Below are positions 24,308 to 33,729 of a stretch of DNA of 64,000 nucleotides, in pieces. Location of the stretch: positions 293,501 to 357,500 of the forward strand of contig NZ_CP012405.1 in assembly GCF_001305595.1 (NCBI RefSeq), written 5' to 3'. Every line of letters starts with the position of its first letter. The stretch's first letter is position 1. Under the pieces are notes generated by a model, which ran no database searches, was not told the DNA's origin, and was given only the letters and a program-made list of their open reading frames with translations. Source of the stretch: Azospirillum thiophilum (GTDB taxonomy: Bacteria > Pseudomonadota > Alphaproteobacteria > Azospirillales > Azospirillaceae). Position numbers and translations under genes: made by a program.

Positions 24308-26761
24308 ATGCATGCGTTGGACCTGAAGCAGGATGAACGGCAATTTGCGGGTATTCGCCCTCTTGTCCGCCCCCAGCCATCGGGTCGACCCGTGAGTGAA
24401 ATAGACTCCGCGACGTTCGCCGCCCAAAACATCCATCAGGCCGCGGGTTCTTACCTCGGCATGTTCGAAAACGTCGCGGAAACCGGTGACGGACTCTGGT
24501 TCGCGGAAGGCTGGGTCGTGGACCTGGAAGCGTCGGAACGTCCGGTGGTCGTCGAGCTTCTCGTCGACGGCCAAGGTGTCGCTGCGGCGGTCGCCGACCT
24601 TCCCCGGCACGACCTCGGGGCGGCGGCCGGGCGTAGCGCCAGGGGATTCCGGATCGTCCGACAGCGCCCGGGCTCGGCGGCGGCCGGATCCACGATGGCG
24701 GTTCGTGTCGCCAACACCGACTGGCTTCTCCCCGGCTCCAGGCCCGCTCCACAGCCGGGAGCTCCGCCCGCCCGCCGCCACGTCCGGGGGGATGTCGATG
24801 GGGTCGAGGGGCTGACGGTTTCTGGCTGGGTTCACGACCCGGCGGCGCCCGCCGACCGGTTGTCGGTCGACCTCATGGCTGGCGACCGGGTGATCGCCTC
24901 CGGCCGGGCCGACCGCTTCCGCAGCGACCTGCTGGACGCCGGTATCGGCGACGGCGCGCACGGATTTCGAGTGACCCTGCCGCCGGACTTCGCCCATGTC
25001 GCGTCCCACGCGGTCCAGGTCGTGGTGCGCGAAACCGGACGGCCCTTGAACGCCGATACGGTGACCGTCGAGGGGATCCCGACCCTTCCTGCCGGAACGC
25101 TGGAGACGGCCAGTGAGGAAGAGTTGCGCTCGCAGGTCACCGCCCTGGCCTGCGCGCTCGACCGCCTGACGGTCGGACGACAGACCTCGCTGCCGTTTCG
25201 CGATTATCCGGCCTGGAAGGCGATGTACGGCACGGCGGCGACCCCGGCCGACGCTCCCCAGGGCTGGCGGTGTCTGGTCCTGGTGATCGGAAACGACGAC
25301 GACGCCTCCGCCCGAACCGAAGCCAGCCTCGCCGCGCAAAGCCGCGCACCGGATTGCGTGCTGTCCCTTTCCGCCGAAGGCCGGATCGGCGACCTCGATG
25401 CCGGGAGCGGCGGACTGGTTGCCGACCGGCTCGCGGTGGTTCCCCTTCTGGCCGGCGAAACCCTCGCCCCGGATGCGTTGGTTCGGCTGACCTCGGCGCT
25501 TGCCGGCGGTGCCGGCATCGCCTACGGCGATTACGAGCGGATGACGGACGACGGGCCGGAACCGCTGTTCTCTCCCGACTGGAACGACAGCTTCTTCCTC
25601 CATCGCCACTACATCGGACCGGCCTGCGCCATCGCCGGTGCCCGTCTGGGCGCGGTAGACCCCAATGACGGCCCGGCCGACCTGTTTTTCCGGGCGGTCG
25701 AGGCGGCCATGGCGGAGGGCGGCGGCGTCCACCATATCCCGCACATCCTGGCCGCCCGCCCGGATGGAGCCGCCTGGCCGGACGAGGCTGCGGCGGTGGA
25801 ACGCCATCTCTCGCGACGCGGTCTACCGGCACGCGTCGGCCCCGCCTCCACAGCCGTTCCCGACGCCCGGTCGATCGACTGGGAGCCACGGAGCGCACCG
25901 CCCTCCGTCAGCGTCATCGTGCCCACCCGCGACGCCCTCGCGCTGGTGCAGGCCTGCCTCGACACCCTCCTGCACCGCACCGCCTATCCTGCGGTCGAGG
26001 TGATCCTGGCAGACAACGGCAGCCAGGATCCGGCAACCCTGCGCTATTTCGCCCAGATGGCGCGGAGCGGCGGGATCCGCATTCTGCCCTGCCCTGGACC
26101 GTTCAATTACGCCGCCATCAACAACCGCGCGGCCGTGGAGGCGCGAGGCGAGATTCTCGCCTTCGTCAACAACGACATCGAGATTCCGGAGAATGCGGGT
26201 GCCGACTGGCTGGTGCGCCTGACCGCCCATTTCGTCCGGCCGGAGATCGGCGTGGTCGGCCCCAAGCTGCTGTATCCCAACGGAATGGTTCAGCATGGAG
26301 GCGTCGTCCTCGGGGTGAACGGGCTGGCCGACCATAGCTTCCGCCATGCCCGAGGCGATGAACCGGGCTATGACGGGCGGCTTGCCGTGCCCCATGAGGT
26401 CTCGGCCGTGACCGCGGCCTTCCTCCTGACCCGGCGCAGCCTTTTTCTGGAACTTGGCGGCTTCGACGCCGAACATCTGCCGGTCGCCTTCAACGACGTC
26501 GATTACTGCCTCAAGGTCGGGGCGGCCGGACAGCGGGTGCTGTTCGACCCGACGGTCGCCCTCCTCCACCGGGAATCGGCGACGCGCGGCACCGACTCCG
26601 CCCCTCACCGCCGCGGTCAGGCGTGGCGGGAGAACGAATGCATGAAGCGGCGATGGGCGGGGATCATCGGCGACGACCCCTTCTACAATCCCAATCTCGG
26701 CCTTGACGGGCTGCCTTTCAGCGGCATGGCCCTCCCGCCCCGGCGGCGGAGGGCGCCTTGA
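24308..26761 (+). CDS. Large GT2 glycosyltransferase with two N-terminal beta modules
   Basis: An 817-residue protein. Residues ~50-150 and ~155-255 are two copies of a ~90-residue beta-rich module (GWV-D, then V-V-LL-DG, then ADRFRSDLLDAGIGDGAHGF). The C-terminal third is a GT2 domain: VSVIVPTRDALALVQACLDT, EVILADNGSQDP, NNDIEIP as the DxD-equivalent, and FNDVDYCLKV. The region between, ~290-540, has weaker GT-like features. The start is uncertain: the ATG at 24308 is the longest, while a GTG at 24392 would also keep both modules. It heads a four-gene operon with 4-bp overlaps. Likely cytoplasmic, adding a sugar during glycan or glycoprotein synthesis. Confidence 0.78.
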   Translation: MHALDLKQDERQFAGIRPLVRPQPSGRPVSEIDSATFAAQNIHQAAGSYLGMFENVAETGDGLWFAEGWVVDLEASERPVVVELLVDGQGVAAAVADLPRHDLGAAAGRSARGFRIVRQRPGSAAAGSTMAVRVANTDWLLPGSRPAPQPGAPPARRHVRGDVDGVEGLTVSGWVHDPAAPADRLSVDLMAGDRVIASGRADRFRSDLLDAGIGDGAHGFRVTLPPDFAHVASHAVQVVVRETGRPLNADTVTVEGIPTLPAGTLETASEEELRSQVTALACALDRLTVGRQTSLPFRDYPAWKAMYGTAATPADAPQGWRCLVLVIGNDDDASARTEASLAAQSRAPDCVLSLSAEGRIGDLDAGSGGLVADRLAVVPLLAGETLAPDALVRLTSALAGGAGIAYGDYERMTDDGPEPLFSPDWNDSFFLHRHYIGPACAIAGARLGAVDPNDGPADLFFRAVEAAMAEGGGVHHIPHILAARPDGAAWPDEAAAVERHLSRRGLPARVGPASTAVPDARSIDWEPRSAPPSVSVIVPTRDALALVQACLDTLLHRTAYPAVEVILADNGSQDPATLRYFAQMARSGGIRILPCPGPFNYAAINNRAAVEARGEILAFVNNDIEIPENAGADWLVRLTAHFVRPEIGVVGPKLLYPNGMVQHGGVVLGVNGLADHSFRHARGDEPGYDGRLAVPHEVSAVTAAFLLTRRSLFLELGGFDAEHLPVAFNDVDYCLKVGAAGQRVLFDPTVALLHRESATRGTDSAPHRRGQAWRENECMKRRWAGIIGDDPFYNPNLGLDGLPFSGMALPPRRRRAP

Positions 26762-28689
26762 CCCACCCCACCAAGCCCCGCAACACCACCGCCGACCAAG
26801 GCTATCTGGACGGCTTCGACGGGAAAACCCTCAGCGGATGGGCGTGGGACGGTGGCGACGGATTCCACATGGTCGACATCCTCCTCGACGGCCGGCGGAT
26901 CGGAAAGGCGGTGGCCGACCAGTACCGCGCGGATCTCAAGGCGGCAGGAATCGCCGACGGGTGCCGCGCCTTCCGCTTCGATCTGCCCGACGGCCTTCTG
27001 ACCGGCCAGCGCCAGACGCTGTCTGCCCGGCTGTCCGAATCCGGCCGGGAACTCAACGGCTCTCCGCTGGAGATCATGGGCTTCGACGACGACGCGACGG
27101 CGCCGTCCCCGGACACCGACCTGACCTGCAATCCGGCCCTCGCCGGGGCGGCCGAAGGGGAAACGGTGCTGCGCGGCGGGCTGCACGAGGCGGCGCCGGG
27201 CCTTTGGCTCGAAGCGGTGGGGGAAACTCCAGCGGAGGTCCGCGCCGCCCGCGCCATCATCGACGGGCTTGGCGGCACGACGGCGGGTATGCGGTTCGAG
27301 ATGCCCGACCCGCCGCCGGCTCATGCTTCGCCCGCGGTTCGTCTCATACATGCATGGCGCCCGTTCCCCTATGTTCTGGCCGGACCGCTCACCCTGACCT
27401 TCACGCTGGCCGGATCGGAGGCCGGGCGACGGAGCGGGTTGTCCGTCGGGATCGGGATGGTGAGGGACGGCGCTCTCATCCTTTTCTGGACGACGGCCGT
27501 CCGGCGAATTCCACCCGGCACGCAGCAGGTCGCAGTGGCGGTCGACGCGCCGGTGCTGAACGCCGCCGCCGGGCGTTGCCGGGCGGAGGGCGGGCGCGCG
27601 GTGGCGGTCGTGGAGTTCCGGGGGACCGGCACCGTCACGTTGTCGCCGCCCGGCCTCAGGCTCGGCCGGCAGCACCCGGATGCCGCCCCCACCGGACTGC
27701 GGGACTTCGAGGATCCGGCGATCCGCGCGCAGTGGACGGCCTTGCAGCGGCCCGTTGCCCCCGCCCGGCCCACCGCGATCACGGCGGACGGATCCTGGAT
27801 CTGCGCCGATATCCTGAACGTGCCGGAAATCATCGTTCCGATCTTCAACGCGCCGCAGGCGGTCGCCGGTTGTCTGGCGGCGATCCGTGCCGCCACGCCG
27901 CGTCCCCATCTGCTGACGCTGGTCGACGACGGTTCCCTTGAGGAGACGGCCCGACTTCTTGACAGCGCGGCGGCGGGAAATCCCTGGGTACGGGTCATGC
28001 GATCCGGCCGCAACGAGGGGTACACACGGGCGGTCAACCGGGCGGTCACATCCTCGGCCGGTCATGTGGTGGTGATCCTCAACTCCGACGCGCTGGTGAC
28101 GCACGGCTGGCTCGACGGCCTCCTGGAATGTCTGGAGACCGGTGGCGACGGAGAGGCCGCGACGATGATTGCCGGTCCCATGTCGAACGCGGCGAGCTGG
28201 CAGTCGGTCCCCTGGACCCGCAACGCGGAAGGCTGGGCAGTCCATGCGCTCGGCCCGGAGGAGACCCCGGAGGACCGCGCCCGGCTGTTGCGGACGGTCT
28301 CGCGGCGGATCTTTCCGGCCGTGCCAATCCTCAACGGATTCTGCCTCGCCATCCGGCGGCGCCTGTTCGAGGACATCGGACTCTTCGACGAACATGCGTT
28401 CCCGGACGGCTATGGCGAAGAGAACGACTTTTGCCTGCGCGCCGCCGATGCCGGATTCGCGATGCGGGTAGCCGATCACGTCTACGTCCACCACCTGAAG
28501 TCGCAGAGCTTCGGCACAGACCGGAGGAACGCGCTGACGGCGCGCGCCAATACCATTCTGACCGTCCGCTACGGCCGCGCTCGCCTCCACGGCATCGAAG
28601 AGACGATGGCCGCCCAACCCGACCTCGCCGCGGTGCGCCACGCCTTCGAAGTCGCATTCGCCCGAAGCGGCGGGAGGGACGACCGGTGA
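26758..28689 (+). CDS. GT2 glycosyltransferase with one N-terminal beta module
   Basis: A 643-residue protein. Residues ~15-105 are the same beta module as in the upstream gene (LSGWAWDGG, VDILLDGRRIG, AGIADGCRAFRF). The middle ~110-340 is of unknown fold. The GT2 domain starts near 360 (EIIVPIFNAPQAV, LTLVDDGSLEET, ILNSDALVT, GYGEENDFCLRA). The start is a TTG in a TTGA overlap with the upstream stop and is supported by GGAGG five bases ahead. The GYGEENDFCLRA segment is nearly shared with the 1040-residue protein at 33726, suggesting common ancestry. Confidence 0.82.
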   Translation: MTHPTKPRNTTADQGYLDGFDGKTLSGWAWDGGDGFHMVDILLDGRRIGKAVADQYRADLKAAGIADGCRAFRFDLPDGLLTGQRQTLSARLSESGRELNGSPLEIMGFDDDATAPSPDTDLTCNPALAGAAEGETVLRGGLHEAAPGLWLEAVGETPAEVRAARAIIDGLGGTTAGMRFEMPDPPPAHASPAVRLIHAWRPFPYVLAGPLTLTFTLAGSEAGRRSGLSVGIGMVRDGALILFWTTAVRRIPPGTQQVAVAVDAPVLNAAAGRCRAEGGRAVAVVEFRGTGTVTLSPPGLRLGRQHPDAAPTGLRDFEDPAIRAQWTALQRPVAPARPTAITADGSWICADILNVPEIIVPIFNAPQAVAGCLAAIRAATPRPHLLTLVDDGSLEETARLLDSAAAGNPWVRVMRSGRNEGYTRAVNRAVTSSAGHVVVILNSDALVTHGWLDGLLECLETGGDGEAATMIAGPMSNAASWQSVPWTRNAEGWAVHALGPEETPEDRARLLRTVSRRIFPAVPILNGFCLAIRRRLFEDIGLFDEHAFPDGYGEENDFCLRAADAGFAMRVADHVYVHHLKSQSFGTDRRNALTARANTILTVRYGRARLHGIEETMAAQPDLAAVRHAFEVAFARSGGRDDR

Positions 28690-29768
28690 TCGGACGCATC
28701 CTCTACATCCTGCCCGCCGCAGGCTACACCGGCGGGGCCAATTCCGTCGTGCAGGAGGCGGCCGGGCTCCTGCGCATGGGACTAGACGTTTCCATCGCGG
28801 TCGACCGGCGCAATCATGCGGAGTTCGCGGGGGCCTATGCCGGGCTGCCGGCCGTGACCGCCGCCCCTGTGCTGGCCACCTATGATGACCCGGCCGGGCT
28901 CGCCGGGCTGCTCGCCACATCGAAAGTCGCGATCTGCACGGTGGCGACCTCGGTCCCGGCGGTGATCGGCGCCTGGGAACACCTGCCCGAAGCCGACCGG
29001 CCGAGGCTTTTCTATTACATCCAGGATTATGAGCCGCTGTTCTTCGATCCGGGGACGGAGGACTGGACCGCGGCCTGCCGATCCTACGAGTTCGGCGGGA
29101 TCCTCCAGGGGATGGCCAAGACCGACTGGCTCCGCGACACGGTCGAGGCCCGGCACTCCATAAGGGTGTCGCGGGTGAAGGCCAGCATCGATCACGGCGT
29201 GTACTTCCCCTATCTCGCGGCGCGCGGCGGCGACCAGCTGGTCCTCGCCGCGATGCTGCGTCCGCACACGCCGCGTCGGGCGCCGCGCCGGACCTGCCGC
29301 CTGCTGAACCGGCTGGCGGCCGAACTCGGATCCCGCGTCCGGCTGGTCGTCTTCGGCTGCGGGCCGGAGGAAATGCGTGAGCATGGCTTGATGCTGGATC
29401 CCGCGATCGAACGCCACGGCCGCATCATCCGCGAGCAGGTGGCCCGGATCCTGAGGCGCACCGACCTTTTCCTCGATCTGTCGGATTATCAGGCGTTCGG
29501 CCGCACCGGGCTGGAGGCGATGGCCTGTGGCGCCGCAGCGCTGCTGCCGGTTCACGGTGGTGCCGGCGAATATGTGGTTCACGGCGAAAACGGCTATCTG
29601 GCCGACACCCGCGACGAAGACGGGCTGTTCCACACGGTCGAAGCCTATGCCGCCCAGGCCCCGTCGACCCGCCGGGCGATGGCCGTGGCAGCCATGGCGA
29701 CGGCGGCCGACTACAATGTGGAAAAGGCCTGCATTTCTGTTCTTGGCGTTCTTCTCGGCACACGGTGA
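28686..29768 (+). CDS. GT4-type glycosyltransferase, WsaF/rhamnosyltransferase-like
   Basis: A 360-residue GT-B enzyme. The N-terminal ILYILPAAGYTGGANSVVQE is a typical GT4 nucleotide-sugar strand. YIQDYEPLFFDPGTE is a segment I associate with WsaF-like rhamnosyltransferases of S-layer glycans. The C-terminal donor site has LDLSDYQAFGRTGLEAMACG and VHGENGYLA, with the Glu pair used for donor binding. The GTG at 28686 overlaps the upstream stop by 4 bp. Sugar specificity is a guess from the resemblance. Confidence 0.8.
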   Translation: MIGRILYILPAAGYTGGANSVVQEAAGLLRMGLDVSIAVDRRNHAEFAGAYAGLPAVTAAPVLATYDDPAGLAGLLATSKVAICTVATSVPAVIGAWEHLPEADRPRLFYYIQDYEPLFFDPGTEDWTAACRSYEFGGILQGMAKTDWLRDTVEARHSIRVSRVKASIDHGVYFPYLAARGGDQLVLAAMLRPHTPRRAPRRTCRLLNRLAAELGSRVRLVVFGCGPEEMREHGLMLDPAIERHGRIIREQVARILRRTDLFLDLSDYQAFGRTGLEAMACGAAALLPVHGGAGEYVVHGENGYLADTRDEDGLFHTVEAYAAQAPSTRRAMAVAAMATAADYNVEKACISVLGVLLGTR

Positions 29769-31066
29769 CAGTCATGAGCAACATTCCACCCGACGCTTCC
29801 TCTCCCTCCCCCTCCGGCCATCTTGCGGTGGAGGGGTCTCCGGCCTTCCTTTCCGGGCTGGGGTTCTACGATCCGGCGCTGGCCAAGCGGCTGAAGGATG
29901 CCGCCGGGCGGAGCGATGCCGGGGCGCGGGCGGTCCTCGCGGCGCTGATCGATTCGGCCGACCGGGCCCTCGGCACCCCCTTGCGCACCGTCCTCCAGAA
30001 AACCGAATGCGCGCCAAGCGGCGATCCCAGGGATTATCACAGCCTGGCGCCCTACTGGTGGCCGGATCCCGACACCAAGGACGGTATTCCCTACCAGCGG
30101 CGCGACGGCGAACGCCTGCCCGAAGCCGATCTGCGGGCGCCGGAAAGCCTCAAGTTCGACGTCTCGCGGTTCCAGGGTGTGTTCGACGATGTGACGGTCC
30201 TGGCCTGGGCGCACCATTTCACCGGCCGGGCGGATTATGCGGAAAAGGCGCTGGCGGTGGTCCGCGCCTGGTTCCTCGACGAGCAGACGGGAATGAATCC
30301 CAATCTGGATTACGCCCAGGTCCGGCGGGTCCATCGCCGCAACCGTGGCCGCCCGTCGGGAGTGATGGAAGCGAAGGCGATCGCCTTCCTTCTGGACGCG
30401 GTTTCGCTGCTCTCCGCCGCCGGCGCCTTCCCGGACGAGGATCGGGCGGCTCTCACCGATTGGTGCCGCCGTTACGCCGGATGGCTGGAAAGCAGCGACT
30501 CCGGCCGCAAGGAATGCGCGGCCCAGAACAATCATGGGACCTGCTTCGAAATGCAGGCCCTGTCGCTGGCGGCCTTCCTGAAAGACGCCGACGCCGTCCA
30601 AAAGGCGGTGGAGCGCTGCCGGGGCCGCCTCGCAGACCAGTTCACGCCCGATGGTCGGCAGCCGCAGGAGGAAACGCGCTCCATCCCCCTTCATTACCGG
30701 CTGTACAACCTGCAAGCCTGGTGCGTGGTCATCCATCTCGCCCGGCGCAGCGGATGCGATCCGGCCCCGCCCGGCTCACCGGCCCACCGGATTTTGGCGG
30801 GGGCGGTTCGGGACGTCATACACGACGTCGGGGTCTGGCGCCGCGACGGGAGCAGCATGGAGGCCGGCGACTGGAACATCGGGCGGCGCCTCGGCCGTGG
30901 AAAGCTTGGACTCCTGGTGCGGGCCGGCGCCACTCTCTTCGACATCCCCGAGCCCGCTGGCATGCGCGCCGATCCCCACCCCACCCGTGACCCGATCTGC
31001 TGGGAACTCGCCTTCGGCTGGCTTCCTCCCTCCGAATCAAGCCCGCCCGACCCCGTTTCCCCCTGA
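29765..31066 (+). CDS. Alginate lyase family (PL5-like) protein
   Basis: A 433-residue (alpha/alpha)-barrel-type protein resembling alginate lyase AlgL. Key segments are DYHSLAPYWWPDPDTKDGIP and the catalytic-type AAQNNHGTCFEMQ with Asn-Asn-His. A polyuronate or other acidic glycan would be the substrate. No signal peptide is evident (the N-terminus is Ser/Pro-rich), which is unusual since AlgL is periplasmic. The start is either a GTG at 29765, giving the same 4-bp overlap seen in the rest of the operon, or an ATG at 29774. It is the last gene of the operon and converges on the next cluster. Confidence 0.78.
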   Translation: MTVMSNIPPDASSPSPSGHLAVEGSPAFLSGLGFYDPALAKRLKDAAGRSDAGARAVLAALIDSADRALGTPLRTVLQKTECAPSGDPRDYHSLAPYWWPDPDTKDGIPYQRRDGERLPEADLRAPESLKFDVSRFQGVFDDVTVLAWAHHFTGRADYAEKALAVVRAWFLDEQTGMNPNLDYAQVRRVHRRNRGRPSGVMEAKAIAFLLDAVSLLSAAGAFPDEDRAALTDWCRRYAGWLESSDSGRKECAAQNNHGTCFEMQALSLAAFLKDADAVQKAVERCRGRLADQFTPDGRQPQEETRSIPLHYRLYNLQAWCVVIHLARRSGCDPAPPGSPAHRILAGAVRDVIHDVGVWRRDGSSMEAGDWNIGRRLGRGKLGLLVRAGATLFDIPEPAGMRADPHPTRDPICWELAFGWLPPSESSPPDPVSP

Positions 31067-31104
31067 ACCCCGTCGCCGCGCGGGGCACGAACAGGGAGCC
31101 GGCA

Positions 31105-32343
31105 TCAGGGAGCTGGCGGCACCCGCCCATCGCGCAGCGTGTCGAGCAGGTCGAGATAGCGCGGCAGGGTCACGGTCGTCAGGTCGTACCGTTCAACCAC
31201 GGTGCGGCGGGCGGCGGCTGAAAACGCCGCGCGGGCGTCGGCGTTCCCGAGAACGCCGACCACCGCGTCGGTCAGCGCGGCGGTATCGAAGAAGTCCACC
31301 AGCCGGCCGTTCTCGCCGTCGCGCACAACCTCGGCCACCGGTGGCGTCGCCGACCCGACCACGGTGCAACCGGCGGCCATCGCTTCCAGCATCGACCAGG
31401 ACAGGACGAAAGGATAGGTCAGATAGACGTGGGCGGAGGAGACGCGCAACGCCGACAGGAACGTGCCGTAAGGAACCTGGCCGAGAAAATGAACCCGGCC
31501 AGTGTCGAGCCGGCCACCGAGTTCGGCCAGCAGACGCTCACGGTGGCAGGGGGCGCCGGCCAGCGGCGGGCCGTAACTGACCTCGTCGCCGCCGATGACC
31601 ACCACCTGCGCCGCCGGGCGGCGGCGCAGGATGCCGGGAAGGGCGCGCATGAACTCTGGAAAACCGCGATAGGGTTCCAGATTCCTGGCGACGTAGGTGA
31701 CGACTTCGTCGGCGGCTGTGAGCGACCGTCCGCAGGGAAGACGAAGACGGGCCTGCGGATCGGGGGTCACCGTCCGGGTATCGACCCCCTCATGGATCAC
31801 CGAGATGCGGCGGCCGATATCCGGCGGATAGAGCGACCATTGCCAGGCTGTCGGAGTCTGGCCCCAGTCCGCGGCATCGGCGCCCAGCAGGTTGATGACA
31901 TTCTTGGTACGCAGCCGCGGCCCGTCGTTGGGCCGCAAGGGGGCCGCAGGATCGAAGCCGACATCGGCCTGCCGGGATCGGTAAAAGAACTCAAAATAGG
32001 CCAGCAGCGGAACATCGGGCCAGACATCCTTGATGTAGAGCGTTTCGCCCCAGCCGTTGTGGCCGATCACCAGATCGGGGGTGAAGCCCTCCCGCTTCAG
32101 CCGCAGGCACAGCTCATGCACCATCTGACCGGCGATCACCCCCGCCTCCAGGTCGAGAAGGTAATGGTGCAACCCCGGCGTGGTCTGCCGGAACGGTTGG
32201 TAGGTCAGCATCTCGACGCCGGGGAGCGGTTGGGCCGCGTTCTGGGTCACGAACACGACCCGGTTCCCGGGACGGGAGGCCAGATGCCGCACGACATGGC
32301 GGTATTGGCCGGGGCTGTTCTGATGGATGAAGAGATAGCGCAA
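31105..32343 (-). CDS. GT4-type glycosyltransferase
   Basis: A 412-residue GT-B glycosyltransferase. The N-terminus RYLFIHQNSPGQYRHVVRHL and acceptor-domain GHNGWGETLYIKDV are followed by a GT4 C-terminal domain with VTYVARNLEPYRGFPEFMRA, HFLGQVPYGTFLSALRVSSA and SWSMLEAMAAGCTVV. The Lys/Arg and Glu positions that hold the nucleotide sugar are present. The TTG at 32343 is chosen because it opens the conserved first strand 4 bp after the upstream stop; no in-frame ATG is nearby. Last gene of the five-gene minus-strand operon starting at 36848. Confidence 0.82.
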   Translation of the reverse strand: MRYLFIHQNSPGQYRHVVRHLASRPGNRVVFVTQNAAQPLPGVEMLTYQPFRQTTPGLHHYLLDLEAGVIAGQMVHELCLRLKREGFTPDLVIGHNGWGETLYIKDVWPDVPLLAYFEFFYRSRQADVGFDPAAPLRPNDGPRLRTKNVINLLGADAADWGQTPTAWQWSLYPPDIGRRISVIHEGVDTRTVTPDPQARLRLPCGRSLTAADEVVTYVARNLEPYRGFPEFMRALPGILRRRPAAQVVVIGGDEVSYGPPLAGAPCHRERLLAELGGRLDTGRVHFLGQVPYGTFLSALRVSSAHVYLTYPFVLSWSMLEAMAAGCTVVGSATPPVAEVVRDGENGRLVDFFDTAALTDAVVGVLGNADARAAFSAAARRTVVERYDLTTVTLPRYLDLLDTLRDGRVPPAP

Positions 32344-32347
32344 CGGC

Positions 32348-32905
32348 CTAATCCAGGCTTCGGTGGGCGATGGCGAACAGTTCGTATTCGGCGGTTCGCC
32401 GCAGGACCGTCGTCCCGGTAAAGCCGGCCTCGGCGAGGAGCCTGGCAAGCCGTTTGCGGGTGAAGCCCGTCCGATGCGCCATCAGCGTGCGGCCTGCGGC
32501 CAGCAGCGGGGAAAAGCCGAAGACCATGTCGATCGGCCGCACCGGTCCACTGGCCGCGACATAGAGCACCTCTTCCGCCAGGTCGTTGGCGATCAGCGCC
32601 GCGACCGCCTGCAGATCGGGGGTGGCCAGCATGAGCACCCCGCCCGGCCGCAACACCCGGCACAGCGCCGACAGGGCGGCCGGCACCTCGTGCGTTTCCA
32701 GATGCTCCAGCGTGTGGGAAAGCCACAATGCATCCGCCGCGCCATCGGCGATCCCGTCCAGTTGCGGCAACGCGGCCAGCAGGTCGGGCCGGCAGGACGG
32801 ATCGGCGTCCACCCGTACCTCCCGCCAGCCGGGGGCGGGAAAATGCTCGCGAAGCCGGGCATCGGCACCGGGGCCGCAGCCGATGTTGAAGACCGATCGG
32901 GTCAT
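32348..32905 (-). CDS. SAM-dependent methyltransferase (small class I)
   Basis: A 185-residue methyltransferase. The N-terminus VFNIGCGPG is the SAM-binding loop, followed by LWLSHTLEHLETHEVPAAL and CRVLRPGGVLMLATPD, as in methyltransferases of LPS and surface-glycan clusters. The ATG at 32905 overlaps the upstream stop (ATGA). It probably methylates a sugar of the glycan made by neighbouring transferases. Confidence 0.85.
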   Translation of the reverse strand: MTRSVFNIGCGPGADARLREHFPAPGWREVRVDADPSCRPDLLAALPQLDGIADGAADALWLSHTLEHLETHEVPAALSALCRVLRPGGVLMLATPDLQAVAALIANDLAEEVLYVAASGPVRPIDMVFGFSPLLAAGRTLMAHRTGFTRKRLARLLAEAGFTGTTVLRRTAEYELFAIAHRSLD

Positions 32906-33729
32906 CAGCGACCGCCGCCGACCGGCCGCGCGACCAGCCTGATGTTCATCCCGATCAGCGGGTCGCTGATAGCGTCCGACCGGCAGAGCGCTCCCCCGGC
33001 GAGAGGGCCGACCCGTGCGCCGCTGAGGAACAGTCCCTCGGCCATGCACTCGAAGGCGGTCGCTGCGGCGCCGCGAAGCCGGATCGCGAACCCCATGAGC
33101 GGGATGCCGAGCCCCCGGGTGCCGCACAGCGTGCCGGCCTCGATCCATGGCGACTCCCAGCCGGCGCCGGTGATGCAACGGTATTCCATGGCGTCCGCGG
33201 CGACGGCTCCGCGCGGCATCGCCGCGAAGGCTTCGATCCACAGCCTTTCTTCCGGACAACCGGCCCAACCCTCGCCGGTGGCCGCCTGGTCCCCCCGGTT
33301 GCGGACATGAGCAACCAGATCGACCGTGGCGGTCACGGCCAGGACTGGCCGTTGCGCTGCTCCCCCCTCCAGCGTCGTGGGCGCGCCGGCCAGCCGGCTT
33401 ATCTCCAACGCCAGCCGCTCGCTATCGCCCTCTTCGGTGTAGGACGTGAGGATGAACCGGCCGATGCCGCCGCTCACCTGGACCGCAAGGGCATCGCCGA
33501 CACGGACAAGGGCTCCGGCGGATCCCGGCGCCGCCCCCATCATCGCCACCTTGGCGGGATTGCCAGGTGCCTCGGCGAACAGAATGAAGGGCATGGTTCC
33601 GCCCGGCGCGGCGGCTGGACCGCCGGTCACCTTCAAGGCATAGAGGCCGGGTTCGAGCGACAGACGGCTGGCGGCGGCGCAGAGCCCGCCGGCTGGCGGC
33701 GGAGCAGCTGGAAGGGGCAGGCTCATCAT
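32905..33729 (-). CDS. Protein of unknown function with two ChW-like repeats at the C-terminus
   Basis: A 274-residue protein without signal peptide or membrane segment. The N-terminal half has no family I recognise. The C-terminal ~90 residues hold two repeats of the pattern Y-x6-GW-x-W-x3-G-x-G-T-G-x5-L-x3-I-L; the first is YRCITGAGWESPWI with CGTRGLGIPLMGFAIRL, the second ends LIGMNIRLV. This resembles clostridial hydrophobic-W (ChW) repeats, which are rare outside Firmicutes and carbohydrate-linked proteins; the resemblance is by eye only. Its start overlaps the stop of the 1040-residue transferase by 4 bp, so it is co-translated with glycan genes. Confidence 0.55.
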   Translation of the reverse strand: MMSLPLPAAPPPAGGLCAAASRLSLEPGLYALKVTGGPAAAPGGTMPFILFAEAPGNPAKVAMMGAAPGSAGALVRVGDALAVQVSGGIGRFILTSYTEEGDSERLALEISRLAGAPTTLEGGAAQRPVLAVTATVDLVAHVRNRGDQAATGEGWAGCPEERLWIEAFAAMPRGAVAADAMEYRCITGAGWESPWIEAGTLCGTRGLGIPLMGFAIRLRGAAATAFECMAEGLFLSGARVGPLAGGALCRSDAISDPLIGMNIRLVARPVGGGR

